A stretch of 64,000 nucleotides of DNA from a bacterium (GTDB lineage: Bacteria > Bacteroidota > Ignavibacteria > Ignavibacteriales > Ignavibacteriaceae): NCBI GenBank assembly GCA_016716565.1, contig JADJWC010000004.1, positions 248,001 to 312,000 of the forward strand. The letters are read 5' to 3'. The translations under genes were made by a program, and so were the position numbers. The notes below the pieces were generated by a model, which was not told the origin of the DNA, made no database searches, and saw nothing but the letters and a program-made list of their open reading frames with translations. This document shows positions 63,942-64,000 of the stretch, in pieces. Numbering within the stretch: the stretch's first letter is position 1; the number at the start of each line of letters is the position of its first letter.

Positions 63942-64000
63942 ATCATCCCTTTGGGAGTAGTTCATTATCTTTCAATTTTTTTTATTGATATGATGAAAAA

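Overview
The window looks like a 64 kb piece of an AT-rich genome from the Ignavibacteria (Ignavibacteriota, the Chlorobi/Bacteroidetes side of the FCB group). The main evidence is four secreted proteins whose C-termini carry the type IX secretion sorting signal with the core QNYPNPFNPS/V, together with TonB-dependent import, SusC-like carboxypeptidase-regulatory domains, Omp85-type barrels and dispersed palindromes typical of that group. No rRNA, tRNA, CRISPR array, prophage or transposase was seen. Coding density is high: the longest gene-free stretch is 11245-11524 (280 nt), and it is filled by a TPP riboswitch, so no gap exceeds 300 bases.

Layout. 1-8146 is housekeeping on the + strand: the end of a Nudix hydrolase, a PfkB kinase overlapping mtnA and recO, an HtrA protease with a terminator, then aroC, an MBL-fold hydrolase and a propionyl-CoA-carboxylase-type carboxyltransferase. 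8259-11244 is a frameshifted MltD-like murein hydrolase with eight LysM repeats. 11311-16102 is a thiamine unit: TPP riboswitch, TonB receptor, thiamine pyrophosphokinase and a sodium:solute symporter. 16160-18050 holds a T9SS-exported Asp-box protein and a HicBA toxin-antitoxin pair. 18126-23198 (- strand) carries terC, pyruvoyl arginine decarboxylase, tyrS, smpB, an outer-membrane barrel and a lipoprotein. 23396-31828 is an accessory, partly decayed or mis-assembled stretch: a GH13 amylase broken in two places, two sugar-type MFS transporters, a PEGA lipoprotein, a T9SS cargo protein containing an in-frame palindromic repeat, and a broken EamA transporter.

31887-38885 is a biosynthetic run: pabB-pabC fusion, fni, polyprenyl synthase, HPr, a frameshifted PTS enzyme I and PGI/PMI. 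38937-43616 is an envelope block: a metalloprotease/propeller/Omp85-barrel composite, a BamB-like lipoprotein and a PEGA protein. 43662-48790 has prmC, dtd, a phosphomutase-like enzyme, comEC and purE. 49023-52923 has two tandem T9SS cargo genes with near-identical terminators. 53061-56640 has a TPR lipoprotein, a DUF58 protein, glmM and nth. 56769-63138 is an aerobic tyrosine catabolic run (hppD, hmgA, FAH-family hydrolase, flavin-reductase-like protein, acetoacetyl-CoA synthetase). It is followed on the - strand by a thioredoxin-TPR protein.

Two features cut across the window. At least five indels break otherwise conserved genes (near 9192, 24408, 24718, 29685 and 36921), which points either to an unpolished or metagenomic assembly or to local decay. 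A dispersed palindromic repeat family occurs between genes (20863-20943) and also in frame inside a gene (28848-28896). The most promising functional lead is the riboswitch-controlled symporter as a candidate thiamine transporter.
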